Of a stretch of 64,000 nucleotides of DNA, positions 1-10,428 are shown piece by piece (position 1 is the stretch's first letter; each line of letters opens with the position of its first letter). The position numbers and the translations under genes are program-made. The notes beneath the pieces were generated by a model. That model did not search any database, had not been told where the DNA came from, and saw only the letters and a program-made list of their open reading frames with translations. The stretch comes from Phanerodontia chrysosporium. Taxonomy: Eukaryota > Basidiomycota > Agaricomycetes > Polyporales > Phanerochaetaceae. The DNA is taken from positions 62,001 to 126,000 of the forward strand of contig MJGA01000040.1 in NCBI GenBank assembly GCA_001910725.1, read 5' to 3'.

Positions 1-444
1 TGCGTTCTAGGGTTGGACTCGCCTTTCCCGTCTGTGGACGCAAACCAGTGCATGTCGGACCCGTAGGCTTGCGAGGAGTGTAGCGAAGAGTGTGCGAAAC
101 GTATTTGACTCTTCCGCGATGTATTACACCTTCCTATTACGGCCCGATCAGGTACCCTCGGTGATATCCGGAACCCTCATGGACGAGCGTTTACCGACAC
201 CCACCCAGGCGCGCCACAGGCCTTTGCGCATGTCGACTTTGCAAGTCGTGAGCTCGTATAATCTATTTGCGCCTTGTATTTGTGTATTTTTGGCTTCTGT
301 CACAGCCTCGTCCACGTTAGGTTGGAAAACCTCGTAGCCTTGGGCACATATGGTCCGCTAGAAAGCAATGAAGCAGCCAAGGCGGCCGTGACAGCGGCCC
401 TTCCGACGTGGCTTGGAAAAATCACCCATTTTCTTTTGATCTGA
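1..444 (+). pseudogene. F-box gene remnant, C-terminal tail only
   Basis: The frame 310-444 reads as the terminal strand typical of the F-box paralogues in this window: a 'LENLVALGTYGP' stretch followed by 'NEAAKAAVTAALPTWLGKI' and a stop at 442-444. Gene B ends in the same way ('DNEAAQAAILAGF...'). No F-box or leucine-rich body precedes it. Instead 120-345 matches the upstream/5' block of another F-box locus (minus strand, about 7300-7555). A likely splice acceptor ends at 305. I read this as a copy whose central body was deleted. The gene could also begin before the window. Confidence 0.5.
120..345 (+). repeat. Dispersed F-box upstream block, copy 1
   Basis: About 225 bp is clearly alignable to the minus strand of 7300-7555. 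It shares 'CACCTTCCTATTACGGCC', 'CGGTGATATCCGGA', a GTGAG donor-like site and a CACAG/TACAG acceptor-like site at the same spacing. The two copies are in opposite orientation. In copy 2 the block leads directly into an F-box start motif, so it is probably the 5' region of an F-box paralogue rather than an independent transposon. Confidence 0.55.
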
Positions 445-1882
445 AGTCCATCTTATGTAGCACACAAAACAATGCAACAAGGCCATCACATGGGGTTGTT
501 TATTGGACAACTTCCTGCCTGTATTGATATCGGTTTCCCGCTGTACCAGGGCCTGTATGGCTAGAGGAAACCAATGGTATGGTGGACATGTGTATGCGAA
601 GTCTGTCTGAAGAGTGAGCGGCAGTACTACAGGTAGTCAGAAGCACAGGATATGCCCATGTGGTGCAGTGAGATAGGTGTTATGGCCTGACACGTTGAAG
701 ATGAGGAGCGTGCAAGGCGCGGTCGAAATTCGAACGGTGAGGGTGCCTTCCTGCTGGCGCTTGGTGTGGTGATGCGACCTTCCTGTTCTAGCATTCTGCC
801 CCGCCGGCCCTACCGACCCTTCATGCTTCAAAGCTGTCAAGCCGGACAGAGCGCTGCCATATCAGTGCGGTTGGTCCTCATACTCACGGCGAAATCACTT
901 TTCAACCACCACCATCCCTCTCCGCCCAGCGAGCCGCTGCACCCCATGCCGCAGTGTTCTGCGCAACACAGGACGACAGGGGTCAAGCCGCCTTCGCGGT
1001 GCAGGCTCATCAATGATATGCAGAGGAGAATGAAAGCTATTTCTGCCCAGACCCCACGGGAGAGCTAGTGAGTGGCTCGCGAACGTAAGCACATCACGCC
1101 CATCGTCACTGCACGGCTTGAATTCCTCTGGGCGCATTCAACGCAGATGGGCACTCCGGCTTGGTTTCAGGCCATGCCGCTCGTAAGTCGACGGCAGAAG
1201 GCCACACGCCGACCGATGGCCTCCGAAGGGAGGAAAGGCGTCCCGCTCGTAGCCAGGAGCGCACAGCGGCAGTGAACATGCTCCCGCCCGCCAAGTCGCA
1301 GGATTGTCCTCCGGAATGGGGCCAAGCTCCTAGGACGCCCATTTTACGTAGCTCGAGACTAGGCCTGCCCACAGCCCCACACACCGGTGTTGGCGTCAGT
1401 CGAGCGGTAGCAGCCGTGCGATCTCTGCGAAACTCGATGAACCCGCAAGCGCAATGGAGACGGAGCCTCCGGAGGTGGACCGAATGGACGGCCATTGCAG
1501 GGCAGGAGCAACACGCAAGAGTCGTATCATGGTTTCCGAAGACTGAGGGCACATCTCACCACGTGGACGACGCCAGAAAACAGCGGCGATTGGGCCGAGG
1601 CGCTCCTTCTTCTCGACCGTATCTCACGAACTCTGCATTATCGCGAGAAACGATTCTCGTGCTCGAACACGACCCTGTCGCAACCGTGGGCGGCAGCACA
1701 GGCTGCAACGGACTCGTCGTTGCGCGCGCAGCGCCCCACGCAGATGCAATCTGTCCACGGACGTCGTCGGCGCTGATTCGTCCCGACACGCGTGCCTACA
1801 GCCCGGACAGCCTACACCAAACGTAGAATCGCCAGCCAAGTCGCCGAATGGAAGACGCAAGAAGATGAGATGGCCGCCTCCT
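445..1882. other. Intergenic, no gene recognised
   Basis: Several open frames of up to 221 codons exist on both strands of 1100-1830. They overlap one another antisense and show no known domain and no family resemblance. I see no repeat, RNA gene or mobile element. The far end holds the promoter of the DUF2235 gene. Confidence 0.5.
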
Positions 1883-1891
1883 GATATATAA
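1883..1891 (+). promoter_or_regulatory. TATA box of the DUF2235 gene
   Basis: GATATATAA lies only 4 bp before the first in-frame ATG (1895) but 61 bp before the second (1952). With initiation about 30 bp downstream of a TATA box, transcripts should begin near 1913-1920. The ATG at 1952 is therefore the more likely start. Confidence 0.5.
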
Positions 1892-1951
1892 CACATGTCC
1901 TCGCCTGCCGTCCAGGTTTCCCACCGGCCAGCTCTCCATCTCTTGCGAGCC

Positions 1952-4034
1952 ATGTCGCTGCCCCCGCCCGTCGTGACGACCCTCCCGAGTATCATACCCC
2001 CGGCAGACCCGCTCAAGCCGCAGCCCAGGACCCTCGTCCTCTGCTTTGACGGCACAGGCGACCAGTTCGACGCCGATGTGAGTCTGCTCGCCGATGATGC
2101 CACTCCTGTGCAGGCACTCACCGAACGCAGAATTCGAACGTCATCCAGTTCTTCACGCTTCTCCAAAAAGATGACCACACCCAGCAGATGGTCTACTACC
2201 AGGTGCGCGCGCTCCATGTGTCTAGCCCCTGAGGTTCCTGAGTCTCAACTCCACACGTCCAGGCCGGCATCGGCACCTACACCATCCCTCAAATCGCCAC
2301 GCCGCTCTGGGCGAAGCTGGAACAGACCGTTGACACGGCGATCGCATGGAACCTGCACGCCCATGTGATGCGTACGTCTCCTCGACAGCTGGGTCCACAG
2401 CTCAGGCTAAACGTCGTCGCTTCTTCACAGAGGGCTACGAATTCCTCATGCAGAACTGTGAGCCAGACGCTTCGCGTGCCTGAGCACCCATGCTGATCCG
2501 CGCTGCAGACCAGGGCGGCGACAAGATCTGCATCTTCGGGTTCTCGCGCGGTGCGTACACCGCGCGGTCGCTCGCCGGGATGATACACAAGGTCGGGCTG
2601 CTTCCGACGTGCAACGCGCAGCAGGTGCCCTTTGCGTACAAGATGTTCACGCGCACCGACGAGACGGGCTGGAAGCAGAGCGTCGCCTTCAAGAAGGCGT
2701 TCTCGATCGACGTTGACATCGAGTTCGTCGGTGTATGGTGGGTGCTGCTCTTCAAACGCATCCGGACCTAGCATGCTGATGTGCCGCTTTGCTGCCTCAG
2801 GGACACCGTCTGCTCCGTCGGACTTGTTCCGCGGCGCCTACCATTTGTCTCGTCAAACACCGCAATCCACTACTTCCGCCACGCCGTCTCACTGGACGAG
2901 CGCCGCGCCAAGTTCAAGGCCAACCTGTACAACCGTCCGAACAAGTACGAGGCACAGCTCGGCGTGCAGCCCGGAGAGATGCCGAAACCACAGGCGCAGA
3001 CCGCCATCGCGGCCACGAAGACGAGCGTCGCTGCAAAGATGCGCGAGATGTACGACTCGTGGAACGCGACGATGAAGCGCAGGCGCGAGGAGCGCGCGGA
3101 AGAGGACGGCAGCCTCAGCAGCGACGACGAGGACCTGCACGACTGGCAGCACGACCGCCAGGACTACGCGGCAGCGGCCGCGGCGGGCGGCGCCGTGCAG
3201 GAGACGGACGTGCTCGAGGTCTGGTTCGCGGGGTGCCACTGCGACGTCGGCGGCGGGTCCGTGCCGAACGACAGCCGGCACAACCTCGCGCGCATCCCGC
3301 TGCGGTGGATGATCCGCCAGTGCTTCCTCGCGGGCACCGGCATCCGCTTCCACACCGAGCTCCTCCGGAACGTCGGCCTCGACCCCGCGACGCTCTTCCC
3401 CGTCGTGCAGCCACGCCCCGCGCCACTGCAGCCCGCGGACATCGTCAGCGACGAGGCGTACGCTGCAGCGATGGCCGCGTACACCGCCAGCCTCTCCGGC
3501 GCACTTGCGACGGCCGCCGCGCCGCCGATGCACACGCGCACCGACTCGGGCAAGACGCTCGTGGACGAGCCGTTCTGCGACAGCAAGGCTCCGCCGCCCT
3601 GTGCGCCGGCGGAGGCCCCGCGCGTGACGACGATGGCGCGACTGCGGGACGGGGCGCCGGGCGTGCTGAGCGAGGCGGAGGAGGACCTCGCGGACGCGCT
3701 GTGTCCGCTGTACGACCAGCTCGTGCTCGCGCCGGCGTGGTGGCTCCTCGAGGTCGTGCGGCTAACGCAGCGCACGCAGGCGGCGGACAACACGTGGCAG
3801 AGTGCGCCGGTCGCGAACTGGGGCCGCGGCCGCGACGTGCCGGTGCCCGTGGGCGCGGGCGCGGGAGAGCGTGTGCACGTGCACCAGAGCGTCGCCGTGC
3901 GCATGGACGCGCGGCGCGAGGTCGATTGGGAGCATGACAGAGTCGTCGAGCGGACGTACGTCCCGAAGGCGCGGTATCGCGGGAGGCCGTTCAGCGACGA
4001 GGCGGTGCGGAAGGAGATTGACTGGGTCCTGTGA
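1952..4034 (+). CDS. DUF2235 (Tle1-like) alpha/beta-hydrolase protein
   Basis: Six exons join in phase: 1952-2077, 2131-2202, 2263-2371, 2431-2457, 2509-2737, 2801-4034, giving 598 aa. The N-terminus has the DUF2235 signature LVLCFDGTGDQFD. Exon 5 carries the nucleophile elbow GFSRGAYTAR (G-x-S-x-G type). Exon 6 carries 'WFAGCHCDVGGGS', matching the family's conserved H-x-DVGGG block with the second catalytic Asp. These are the hallmarks of the T6SS Tle1-like catalytic domain, a putative phospholipase or esterase fold; the fungal substrate is unknown. The C-terminal half has Ala- and acid-rich low-complexity insertions but is otherwise open to the stop. No signal peptide is evident. The 5' neighbour is an F-box remnant and the 3' neighbour is a convergent FunK1 remnant, so there is no functional context. 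An earlier ATG at 1895 would add 19 residues. Confidence 0.88.
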
Positions 4035-4382
4035 AGGCGTTGCGCACATGCATAATTTATACTTTATGTGTCTCTGTATTTCCTGTCGTGCTCTGCTATT
4101 GCGCTTGTGTTCGCTGCCAAGTGATAGTTGCTTTCCGCCTCATGCAACCTAATCGTATCTGCTGTCTGTATGTACGCCGCTATAAATTGATACAGTTTTC
4201 CATTGATTTAGAGAGCTTCCCCACGCTGTGTCAACGGTCCTTCGCATACGATTCACCGTCCGTATATGTCAGAGAAATCGACTCGGAGGGTATTCTACAT
4301 ATGCGCAATATATACATAGCAAGAGTAACCATATGGACAGGGGAAATGAACTCTATGAACTAATCTATAATCGACCTGAGAA
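4035..4382. other. Convergent 3' intergenic region
   Basis: AT-rich spacer between the DUF2235 stop and the FunK1-1 stop. It holds 3' UTR-like sequence for both genes and nothing else that I recognise. Confidence 0.5.
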
Positions 4383-5660
4383 TTATTCGGAATCCTCCTG
4401 CGCGGCAGCGATGTGGTCCCTGAGGGAGCGAAGCTGACCCAGAGGTCTCGACGTGGATACGTCGTCGCCATCCTCGGTCTTTATAAGCTTCGTGTGTTGG
4501 TGCCAGTCGCCGTCATCGTCCTCCTTGCGCTCGTCAGCGACTCCGTCCTCGGCGCGGCGCTTGCGCCCGGCATTGAGGGCCTTCGCCACTCGCACTTGCT
4601 GCTTTCGCTGCTCTGAATCCTCAACAAAGGTGAGAGGTTCCTTTTCGAGGATAGCGATGATCTTGCGTAGACGCGTCATCAGCTTCTGGTCGATCTCGGT
4701 CCAGCTGATTGGGGTGAGTTCTTCGTAGCCCTTCTGCCTGATATTCTTCTCAACCTTTCTGTATGCGCGTGCCAGGGTCGTCCGCATCTTGCATAGCTCG
4801 GCTAGGACCGTTTGTACAGTCGGATGTAGGTCAGATGGTGGGTTTGCGAGGACTCCACCCGTGAGCATAACATAGAGACGAGCCTCGTCGCTATGGAACA
4901 AGGTCCAGGCGATGTCTTGCTGCGCCTCCGAAAAGCGTTTGAACGTGTCTGGATTGCATAGACCCTCCTTGTGTAGACTGCGCTCGCTGTTATCGCACTC
5001 GGCAGTCAAGATAACGAAGAGCGACAGCCAGAGGACGGACTCCATGTCGTGCAAAGGGTTGTACCGGAACTTGACTTGCTGAGCCGTCTTGGTTTTGGGC
5101 GGAGTGCCAGCTGTCTCAGCCCTCAATGGTCTGCACGAGACATCATAACCAGCCTTAGGCCCTGCGTAATGGATGGCATCAGTATCAGAGTCAGAGTCGT
5201 CACCGGGACTCGGTCTGAAAATGTAGTCCAGCTTTCGAACCTCTTCAGCGATAAAGAACGACGATTGCTAGCGGTCAATCGAGTCATGCGATTAGACTAT
5301 CACCAATCAAGATGGCGACTTACCGTATGGAGACCACGATGATCGCTATTCGAGATGTCCCACACCTGCTTCGAATGCTCTAAATCGGCAATGGCGGCAT
5401 TTTGATCGCATACTAAGACGTTTTCGTAGCATATGTCGCCGTGTACACAATTGGCCGAATGCAACGCATGTAGGCCTGCTAGCCATGATGAGGATTCTGG
5501 AGAAAGCACTTGTACGCGGTGATGACTGACCTTCAATCACATTTAGAATCACCTTGAAAGCTTCTTGGATGTTAGATATTGTGTATATGTTTTTACCAGT
5601 GCTCCTGTACATAGTTCTGCGGCGAATCTTAGCCATGCGGAGAAAATGTGGCCGGCCCAT
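4383..5660 (-). pseudogene. FunK1 kinase, 5'-truncated copy (FunK1-1)
   Basis: Three exons remain in phase: 5531-5660, 5324-5496, 4383-5267 (395 codons). They correspond to the region just before the catalytic loop, the catalytic-loop exon and the large C-terminal exon of FunK1 kinases. The loop reads HGDICYENVL, so the catalytic Asp and Asn are kept but the Arg of HRD is Gly. The metal-binding motif is the family-typical DLE ('AIADLEHSK'). The C-terminal exon has 'YNPLHDMESVLWLSLF', equivalent to 'RHNPLHDMES' in the two complete copies. The N-lobe present in those copies (about 500 residues) is missing. Similarity stops just upstream of 5660, and the 3' end of a SINE-like repeat lies at 5745, about 85 bp beyond the first remaining codon. 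The remaining frame has no stop, so truncation may be recent. A short expressed protein cannot be excluded, but it would lack ATP-binding residues. Confidence 0.75.
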
Positions 5661-5744
5661 GTTAGCCAGGGGAGCCTCAATGCGAGAGCGACCCCATACC
5701 GAGCAATTAAAAGCATTTCCGCTCGTCGTCGATATCCCTAAGGT

Positions 5745-5958
5745 TTCAGTTCACCGGATTAGCCACGCCCCGTACATTCAGCGTAGGCGGATTATCCGGT
5801 TGGCCGGCGCTTGTAGTGGCTAATCCGCTGCGTCGCCCGTCTGTTTCGCCTGCAATAAATAAATTGGCTCGGCCGGGAATCGAACTCAGGCAGAGCACAG
5901 GCAAAATAAGAGCAACCCCTGCGCATACCACTGCGCAACTAATCCATATTTACTAGCT
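5745..5958 (-). repeat. tRNA-derived SINE-like repeat, copy 1
   Basis: On the minus strand the 5' end reads like a tRNA: an A-box-like TAGTTGCGCAGTGG and a B box GAGTTCGATTCCC at 5875-5887. The acceptor stem cannot pair, so it is not a functional tRNA. The 3' tail (5745-5805) is nearly identical to the reverse complement of 6541-6604: the shared core is 'TGAATGTACGGGGYGTGGCTAA' over at most 20 contiguous identical bases. Two copies with the same head-to-tail architecture in opposite orientation indicate a SINE family. Confidence 0.55.
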
Positions 5959-6424
5959 CTATGTAGTAAACATATACCCGTGCTGTGCACCTTCGAGGCG
6001 GCTCAGCCGGCACTTCTGGCTTTGGCACGCCCCGCTCCGGCGCCTGCTGGCTCCGCCCCAGCGGCTAGTGCCAGGGGTCCAGTCAACTGCCCATTGGGAC
6101 ACTCGACCGTGGCTGCGCCTAGTGCCAGACCGCCTGATCACCTGCTCAGCATTACACGCCGCTGTTGTCAGCTCTGGTGGGTGTTCTGCTCCTCGGTTAT
6201 AGTCTGACATTGTATATACTGTTGCACTGCAGGGGCGGCACCCCCTAATATCACCCTATATACATTTGAGCCAGCTGTAGCCTGTGAGCTGCTCTTGCCA
6301 TACTTGGCGTGCGTGAGGATGAGGCGCTCACCGGATTATCCAGCGTGAGCGCCCGGTGGATGATCCAGAGAGCTGAGGCATTGCGGACACATCATATGTA
6401 AAATAGCCGCCCTATGTACAAGGC
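5959..6424. other. Spacer between two opposed SINE-like copies
   Basis: No gene is recognised. A 9-bp perfect inverted repeat (GGCGCTCAC / GTGAGCGCC, 6323-6331 and 6345-6353) lies near the plus-strand copy. Small open frames here have no family resemblance. Confidence 0.4.
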
Positions 6425-6604
6425 CCTGTGGCGGAATGGATTATTGCTAGAGCTTTCGCTCTGCAGGTCGGGAGTTCGACTCCTGCTTGAAACTTTAATT
6501 TTGCATCTGATATTCCGCTGGGCCATTTGTGTTTAGCGCCCGACTTCTCAGCGGATAATCTGCTTATGTTGAATGTACGGGGTGTGGCTAAACCGGTGAA
6601 CTGA
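6425..6604 (+). repeat. tRNA-derived SINE-like repeat, copy 2
   Basis: Plus-strand copy. An A-box-like TGGCGGAATGG lies at 6429-6439 and a B-box GAGTTCGACTCC near 6472-6483. It is followed by a body and a 3' tail ending 'CCGGTGAACTGAA', as in copy 1. The acceptor ends do not base-pair. The tail similarity to the inverted copy at 5745-5805 is the strongest evidence that this is an element and not chance. Confidence 0.55.
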
Positions 6605-7079
6605 ATCTCCTCCATATCCCAGTTACAAGCTCATAGAGGCACATACTTGGTGTGGTGTCGTTTCGGAATGAGAGGGCAAGAGGACGTGGCGGACGCCGCC
6701 GAATCGGGAGTTTCAACTCTTGCGGTTGGACAGCACCTAGAGAGAAAAGCCTCTGGCTGAGCAAAAAGGAGTCGGTGGTAGATGCGTAGACTGTATGAGG
6801 GAAAATATCAAGGGAGACAAATCAGTTGGTATCGGCGCAACGTCCGGACCGCACAGTCGTGGCCGCCAGGGCGTGTGCCAAACAAGGGAGGGCGTATCAC
6901 AGATGCGATCTCAAGCGTCTACCAAACCATCCATTGTCATACAGTCCCCCTCCCGGCGGAAGTTCGATATAAATACGAACACAGTTACATCCTTTGGCCA
7001 TGCAGGAAGTCCAACATATCTCTATGTGATGGCCTTGTTATCCTCAAGCGGGGGCTACGTATGATGACTACGGACGAGC
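6605..7079. other. Intergenic, no gene recognised
   Basis: Open frames on the plus strand continue to 7378 but have no recognisable domain, and they run antisense to the F-box remnant described next. I see no repeat or RNA gene. Confidence 0.4.
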
Positions 7080-7325
7080 TCACTTCGAAAGATTGTGAGC
7101 CAGCACAGGCGCGGCAGTTCCGTGACTATCAACCAGTCCTCGAAGCGCAGCTCGTCCAGAGTCAAATCGACGAAGTGTTCCCGTATCCGCGCAGACGCGT
7201 GCAGGGTGCCGATGCGGCCGAGAGCCCAACGTCAGGAACGCTGGGTGACCAGCGGCCTGTGAGGTGGTCGATGATCGCATCTATGAGCTCCTGCGGGAGT
7301 TGTCCAAGGCTACGAGGTTCCCCGG
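7080..7325 (-). pseudogene. F-box pseudogene with internal deletion
   Basis: Reading the minus strand, a perfect F-box start motif 'QLPQELIDAIIDHL' (near 7312-7275) is followed within about 25 codons, after a frame change, by 'EHFVDLTLDELRFEDWLIV' and 'ELPRL'. The latter matches the middle of gene B ('REHIVSLGLELLCFEQWRIV...DLPRLRE'). The roughly 60 residues normally between these blocks are gone. The copy cannot encode a full protein. Confidence 0.65.
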
Positions 7326-7555
7326 CCTGGTCGTCTCAGAACGGAGACGATGCTGTAATAGGAGCCAGGATCACATAAATATATGGCGCAGATAAATTAT
7401 ACAACTCACGACTTTCAAAGTCGATATGCGTAGAGACCTGTGACACGCCTGGGTGGGTGCCGGTAAACTCTCATGCCGCTCGTCCAGGAGGGCTCCGGAT
7501 ATCACCGAATGTACCTGATCGGGCCGTAATAGGAAGGTGTAATGCATCAAGGCTG
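7300..7555 (-). repeat. Dispersed F-box upstream block, copy 2
   Basis: Reverse-complement match to 120-345. Here the block sits directly upstream of the F-box motif of the pseudogene at 7080-7325. It contains a GTGAGT donor-like and a TTACAG acceptor-like site, suggesting an original short 5' exon and intron. Confidence 0.55.
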
Positions 7556-7687
7556 TTGAGGGGACACTGTCGTGCGCTTCGATGATGCCTGACAACGATT
7601 CTGAAGTTGACAGAGGACTCTCAAAAATACCTGCCATTATGATCTAATAAGATTTGTAGTCCAAAAAAAAAACATACGGTAGCGACA

Positions 7688-9002
7688 CTAAACAATAGTC
7701 GTAATGTCCTGCAGCGACCTCGGAAGCGACGCCAGTATGATGGTGCCCAAGGCATGGCGGTTGATAGACACTTGACGCTCGGGCACGGATCGTTTTGGTA
7801 CGACGATAATCTCTAGCGACGCCAGCGACACGTAGGGTAACAGAACGCGACCAAGGATGGCCCAATCGACTTTCCGAACTGCTCTCACGACTGCCTCGCC
7901 GTTGGCCCAGCATTCGTGATACTGGATCTTCACATGGTGCACGGCAGGCGGCAAAGAGCCGAGGAATGCAAGAACAAGTTGCCACCGTTCTTCATTACTA
8001 TCGCGGATGAGGGCGTCTGTGGTGAGCTTTACGGTGCACATATTAGTGCAGGTCGACAATAAGGGTGGAATAGCTAAGCGAATGCTGCGGTCAGTGAAGC
8101 ACAGCGTTTAGCGGATACGTAACTCACAAGGAGGTGAATAGGTACCCCATAATCTCCTGTCGTCGAAGCTCACGGTGCGTACGTTGCTACAGTATTGCTT
8201 GATGAATTCGTCCCGCGCCTCTTGGTGGACGCCGCGGTGGGCGTCCAGGCCGTCCAGAGTGAGCCCGATGAGGCTGGCACAATCTACGATCTTAGGCAGT
8301 ACGGCGAACAACTCAGCGTGAGCACGGGGAAGCTCGAGGTGCCGGACGACGTGGTGCGCAGCGCGCAGCGGGTCGCCATCTTGAGAGCGAATGCCAGAGA
8401 TGTCGAGCGCGTCAACGGAGCTGAAGAGCTGCAGGAGCCACTCCAGAAGGAAGGCAGGCATGGAGACCGCGTCGAGGCGTTCAATACCGCGTCCCATTGG
8501 GCGTAGCGGCTGCATGGTCGAATAGGTAAGGGCGAGAAGGTCGCGCCGCGCGAGATCACCACCGGAAACGGACAGCCTCCGGAGCCGCGGAAGGGCCCTG
8601 ATGAGCCCGAAATGGTCGAACGATGTGAAACGTAGGTCCAGCCGGACTATACTATCAGAGAGGCGCCTGCTGTTCTGCACGGCGAGGATGAAGTCAGCGT
8701 CGTGGCCCGGTGGCGGCGCCCAGATTCTCCTGAAGAGGTGGGCCGAGCTCCGAGCTACCCATGTGCGGCACGTCAGCGAGCAGCTTTTGAGGGCTTCGAC
8801 GTCCATGCACAGTTCGTCTATAATTTCGTCTATGAGTTCCTGTGGTAGGCGGTGGATGGGGCTGACTACGGCCGTCCAGGCCGCACAGGGCTGGTAAGCG
8901 TACAAAGGCCACCGCGCGCCCAGAGTAAACACTGCGCCCCAAAACCGCCGTTACCCCGTCATAAAACGCGAAAACAGTTGAATATAATCTTACGTCGAGC
9001 AT
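7688..9002 (-). CDS. F-box protein A
   Basis: Three exons join in phase: 8994-9002 (9 nt, Met-Leu-Asp), 8128-8890, 7688-8073, for 385 aa. The F-box is residues about 17-55, 'RLPQELIDEIIDELC...LKSCSLTCRTWVARSSAHLF'. It is followed by LRR-like strands ('LPRLRRLSVSG', 'LLQLFSSVDALDIS') and the family C-terminus 'ASLPRSLQDITTIV'. F-box proteins tether substrates to SCF ubiquitin ligases through Skp1; the substrate here is unknown. The 9-nt first exon is inferred because the frame before 8890 has no ATG and a good acceptor (TTACCAG) precedes it. A longer readthrough beginning at a GTG (8932) is the alternative. No lesions are seen. Confidence 0.75.
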
Positions 9003-9890
9003 CAGTCCTCCACTCAGGTGGTGTGTGCATGAGATATGATAGATGGCGTCGGTGAACAACAACGTTGAAAGGGGGGGGACCGAACACGGCGAATCCGAAC
9101 GCCATTAATGGCTTCCGGGAATTGCCGGGTAGAACTGATGTTCCGTTTTAGGCAGGTATCTTAGATACTGCGTACGACTAAGCCATCCCTGGTTGCCGCA
9201 GCATTGCCTGGCCCTTGACAACATCTCTGGGCCGCTCTTTGGACTACGCAGGTTAGGCATCAGACGAACCTGATGATGTCCCTCAGTCGCACAGAAAATC
9301 CCGCAAGTATGGCCGCCTGGGCGGCCTCGTTATCCTTCAGCGGTCTAAAGGGAACCCACGGCCCGTCCGTGACTGCACCAATCCTCAGGCGTGTAAGATC
9401 CGCATAGCGGTCGAGTGCGCGCGATACCGCATCCCAGTCCACTGCTTGTATGCCCTCCACAAGCTCGTTGTCGCCGTCCAGATGTCCGCAGTTGTCCCAC
9501 AGAAGCGTGAGGTGACATACTCTGGGCGGGAGAGACGCCAAGAATGCGAGATCAAGCTCCCACTGCCGAGGGTATCGCGCGCGGTCGAAGCTGTCTGTGC
9601 GCAGGGTCACATGCGTGATGCTTCCGAGAGCCGTGAGGTTTGGGGGGGTCAGCTGAGAGCTCTGTAAGCGCAACGGGGAGAGCAGAAAAAACAACCATAG
9701 CACGCACGATGGAAGTAGGATGACATGAGCGTGGCGAAGCGGTAGTTCCAGATGTGTCGCCCGCGCACTTGGACAAACTCGTGTACCACCGTCCCGTGGC
9801 CGTCGCCCGTGTAAAACGGGCCAGAGACGTTCGTTTCAAGCGTCTCGAGCGCCGCGGGGTCCACTGCGGACGACAGATACCGCAGCGCGG

Positions 9891-10428
9891 TGAAGCGCCT
9901 CGGGAGCGGCTAGGCTAGACGAACCAACCCAACCCACACCCAGCAGGCTCGGAGGGGGTGAGACGGCGGTCAGTGGGACCAGCGAGGGCGACCCGAGGGT
10001 GCGTGCGAGGTGCCGAGAGGTCGCGAGACGGTCCGTGGGCGCTTACGGGCGCGAGAACGCGAACGCAGCGAGACGGTCGCAGGAGAGGTCGCAGGGAACG
10101 GGGCTTGTATTTCTTGAGAGGGGAGTGTTCGTAGGTACAGGTTTTATAGTCTAAAGAATCGGGAATATACGGAATAAAAGTGAGAGGAACATAAAGGAAA
10201 AACATAAAAACCGAAACCGCCTACGGCGGAGCTCGCGGAACGCGAGCGTGTGGCGTCACAGTGTGCGCGGCGAGCGCGTTCGAGACTGCGGTGACCATAT
10301 GGCAGGGTGCCGACGTCGTCCGCGAGGGTGCGAGGACCGCATGGCTGAGGCCGAGGTGCGCGGCTCGGCGCCTGCTCGGACATGGCTTCGGCGCGGCTTG
10401 CGAGCTCAGCGCGGCGCGAGGCGCATCA
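9891..10428 (-). repeat. 3' LTR of the Gag-only element
   Basis: 538 bp, equal in length and, where compared, in sequence to 12790-13327. Ends are TG...CA. It supplies the last 69 codons and the stop (10221) of the Gag ORF. Confidence 0.92.

Noticed and set aside
1106..1826. Overlapping 148- and 221-codon frames on opposite strands
   Set aside because: No domain, no splice support, antisense to each other.
2632..3937. Long open frames on both strands inside the DUF2235 gene (up to 382 codons)
   Set aside because: They are Arg/Ala-rich shadow frames of GC-rich third-position coding DNA; only the frame with the FDGTGD, GFSRGAYTAR and DVGGG motifs and in-phase introns is real.
5860..6490. Two tRNA genes
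   Set aside because: A and B boxes are present but acceptor ends do not pair, and both share a long 3' tail. They are SINE-like, unlike the genuine tRNA-Val at 50294-50367.
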